From the NCBI GenBank assembly GCA_945875135.1, contig CAMCJO010000164.1:1-5406 (forward strand): DNA of 5,406 nt, in the 5' to 3' direction. The notes below the pieces were generated by a model that saw only the letters and a list, made by a program, of their open reading frames with translations, had not been told where the DNA came from and ran no database searches. The first letter of the stretch is position 1, and each line of letters opens with the position of its first letter. Made by a program: the position numbers and the translations under genes. This document shows, one piece after another, positions 5,307 through 5,406 of the stretch. Origin of the DNA: an uncultured Porphyromonas sp. GTDB taxonomy: Bacteria; Bacteroidota; Bacteroidia; Bacteroidales; Porphyromonadaceae.

Positions 5307-5350
5307 AGCGGTCACGTGAAGGCTTAACATCTTCACGTGATCGCTTTTTT
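5307..5350 (+). terminator. mdh terminator, 15-bp stem with T-run
   Basis: AGCGGTCACGTGAAG (5307-5321) pairs with CTTCACGTGATCGCT (5331-5345) over 15 positions with one G-U, a nine-base loop, and six T residues at 5345-5350. Both arms contain the palindrome TCACGTGA. A weaker stem (about 5272-5278 with 5287-5295) precedes it. This textbook terminator is also the kind of structure that class IIC group II introns use as an insertion target, which matters for the adjacent sequence. Confidence 0.85.
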
Positions 5351-5351
5351 C

Positions 5352-5406
5352 GTATGACGGGCATGTCATAGATCTGTGGTGAAAGTCCACACGGGGCGTA
5401 GTTGCC
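5352..5406 (+). mobile_element. 5' end of a group II intron, probably class IIC, cut by the window edge
   Basis: Right after the mdh terminator the sequence matches the start of domain I of class IIC introns. It begins GTATG (consensus GTGYG, one mismatch). TATGAC/GTCATA (5353-5358 with 5365-5370) forms the first stem around the loop GGGCAT. TGTGG/CCACA (5375-5379 with 5387-5391) forms the second around TGAAAGT, giving the familiar GGTGAAAGTCC string, and GGGGCGTAGTTGCC follows. The Oceanobacillus IIC intron, as I remember it, has the same order of stems, a GGCAT loop and GGTGAGAGTCC. Insertion immediately 3' of a terminator T-run is the hallmark of this class. The intron-encoded reverse transcriptase and domains V and VI would lie beyond the window, so whether the intron is intact is unknown. 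Confidence 0.75.

Noticed and set aside
5352..5406. Insertion sequence or integron attachment site at the right edge
   Set aside because: No terminal inverted repeat or attC-like sites are visible. The two stems and the GGTGAAAGTCC string fit group II intron domain I much better.

Overview
This window is a piece of a Bacteroidetes chromosome, most likely from Porphyromonas or a close relative. Four housekeeping proteins are complete: ribosomal protein S1 (rpsA, minus strand), ribosomal protein L25/CTC (rplY), an Fe/Mn superoxide dismutase (sodB) and malate dehydrogenase (mdh), the last three on the plus strand. Three things support the assignment: the superoxide dismutase and malate dehydrogenase closely resemble the Porphyromonas/Bacteroides proteins as I remember them, three genes are preceded by the Bacteroidetes -7 promoter box TAnnTTTG (as TACCTTTG), and no start codon has a Shine-Dalgarno sequence. 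Genus is inferred and species is not determined.

Layout. Bases 1-20 are the tail of an intrinsic terminator of a gene lying to the left. Bases 22-58 hold two CACGTG palindromes that can fold on each other. Bases 118-380 contain no convincing protein but are dense in inverted repeats and end in a good terminator. I read this stretch as a candidate structured RNA on the plus strand, family unproven. rpsA follows on the minus strand (442-2238). A 339-bp divergent promoter region separates it from rplY (2578-3219) and carries mirror-image TACCTTTG promoters plus a foldable rplY leader. Between rplY and sodB (3526-4107) lie three hairpins in a row, the last an 18-bp terminator, then the sodB promoter. 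mdh (4241-5239) follows sodB after a branched terminator. A 15-bp terminator ends mdh. Directly after its T-run the sequence takes on the look of the 5' end of a group II intron, class C, which runs off the right edge.

Functionally, S1 and L25 serve the ribosome, SOD protects an anaerobe from superoxide, and malate dehydrogenase interconverts oxaloacetate and malate, probably in the reductive branch to fumarate and succinate. Each gene appears to have its own terminator, so this is a row of mostly single transcription units rather than one operon.

The points most worth a second look are the structured RNA at 118-380 with mutually exclusive pairings, the intron 5' end at 5352-5406, the cysteine at the metal-tuning position of the superoxide dismutase, and the structured rplY leader. 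I found no defence system, CRISPR array, toxin-antitoxin pair or other new multi-gene system.
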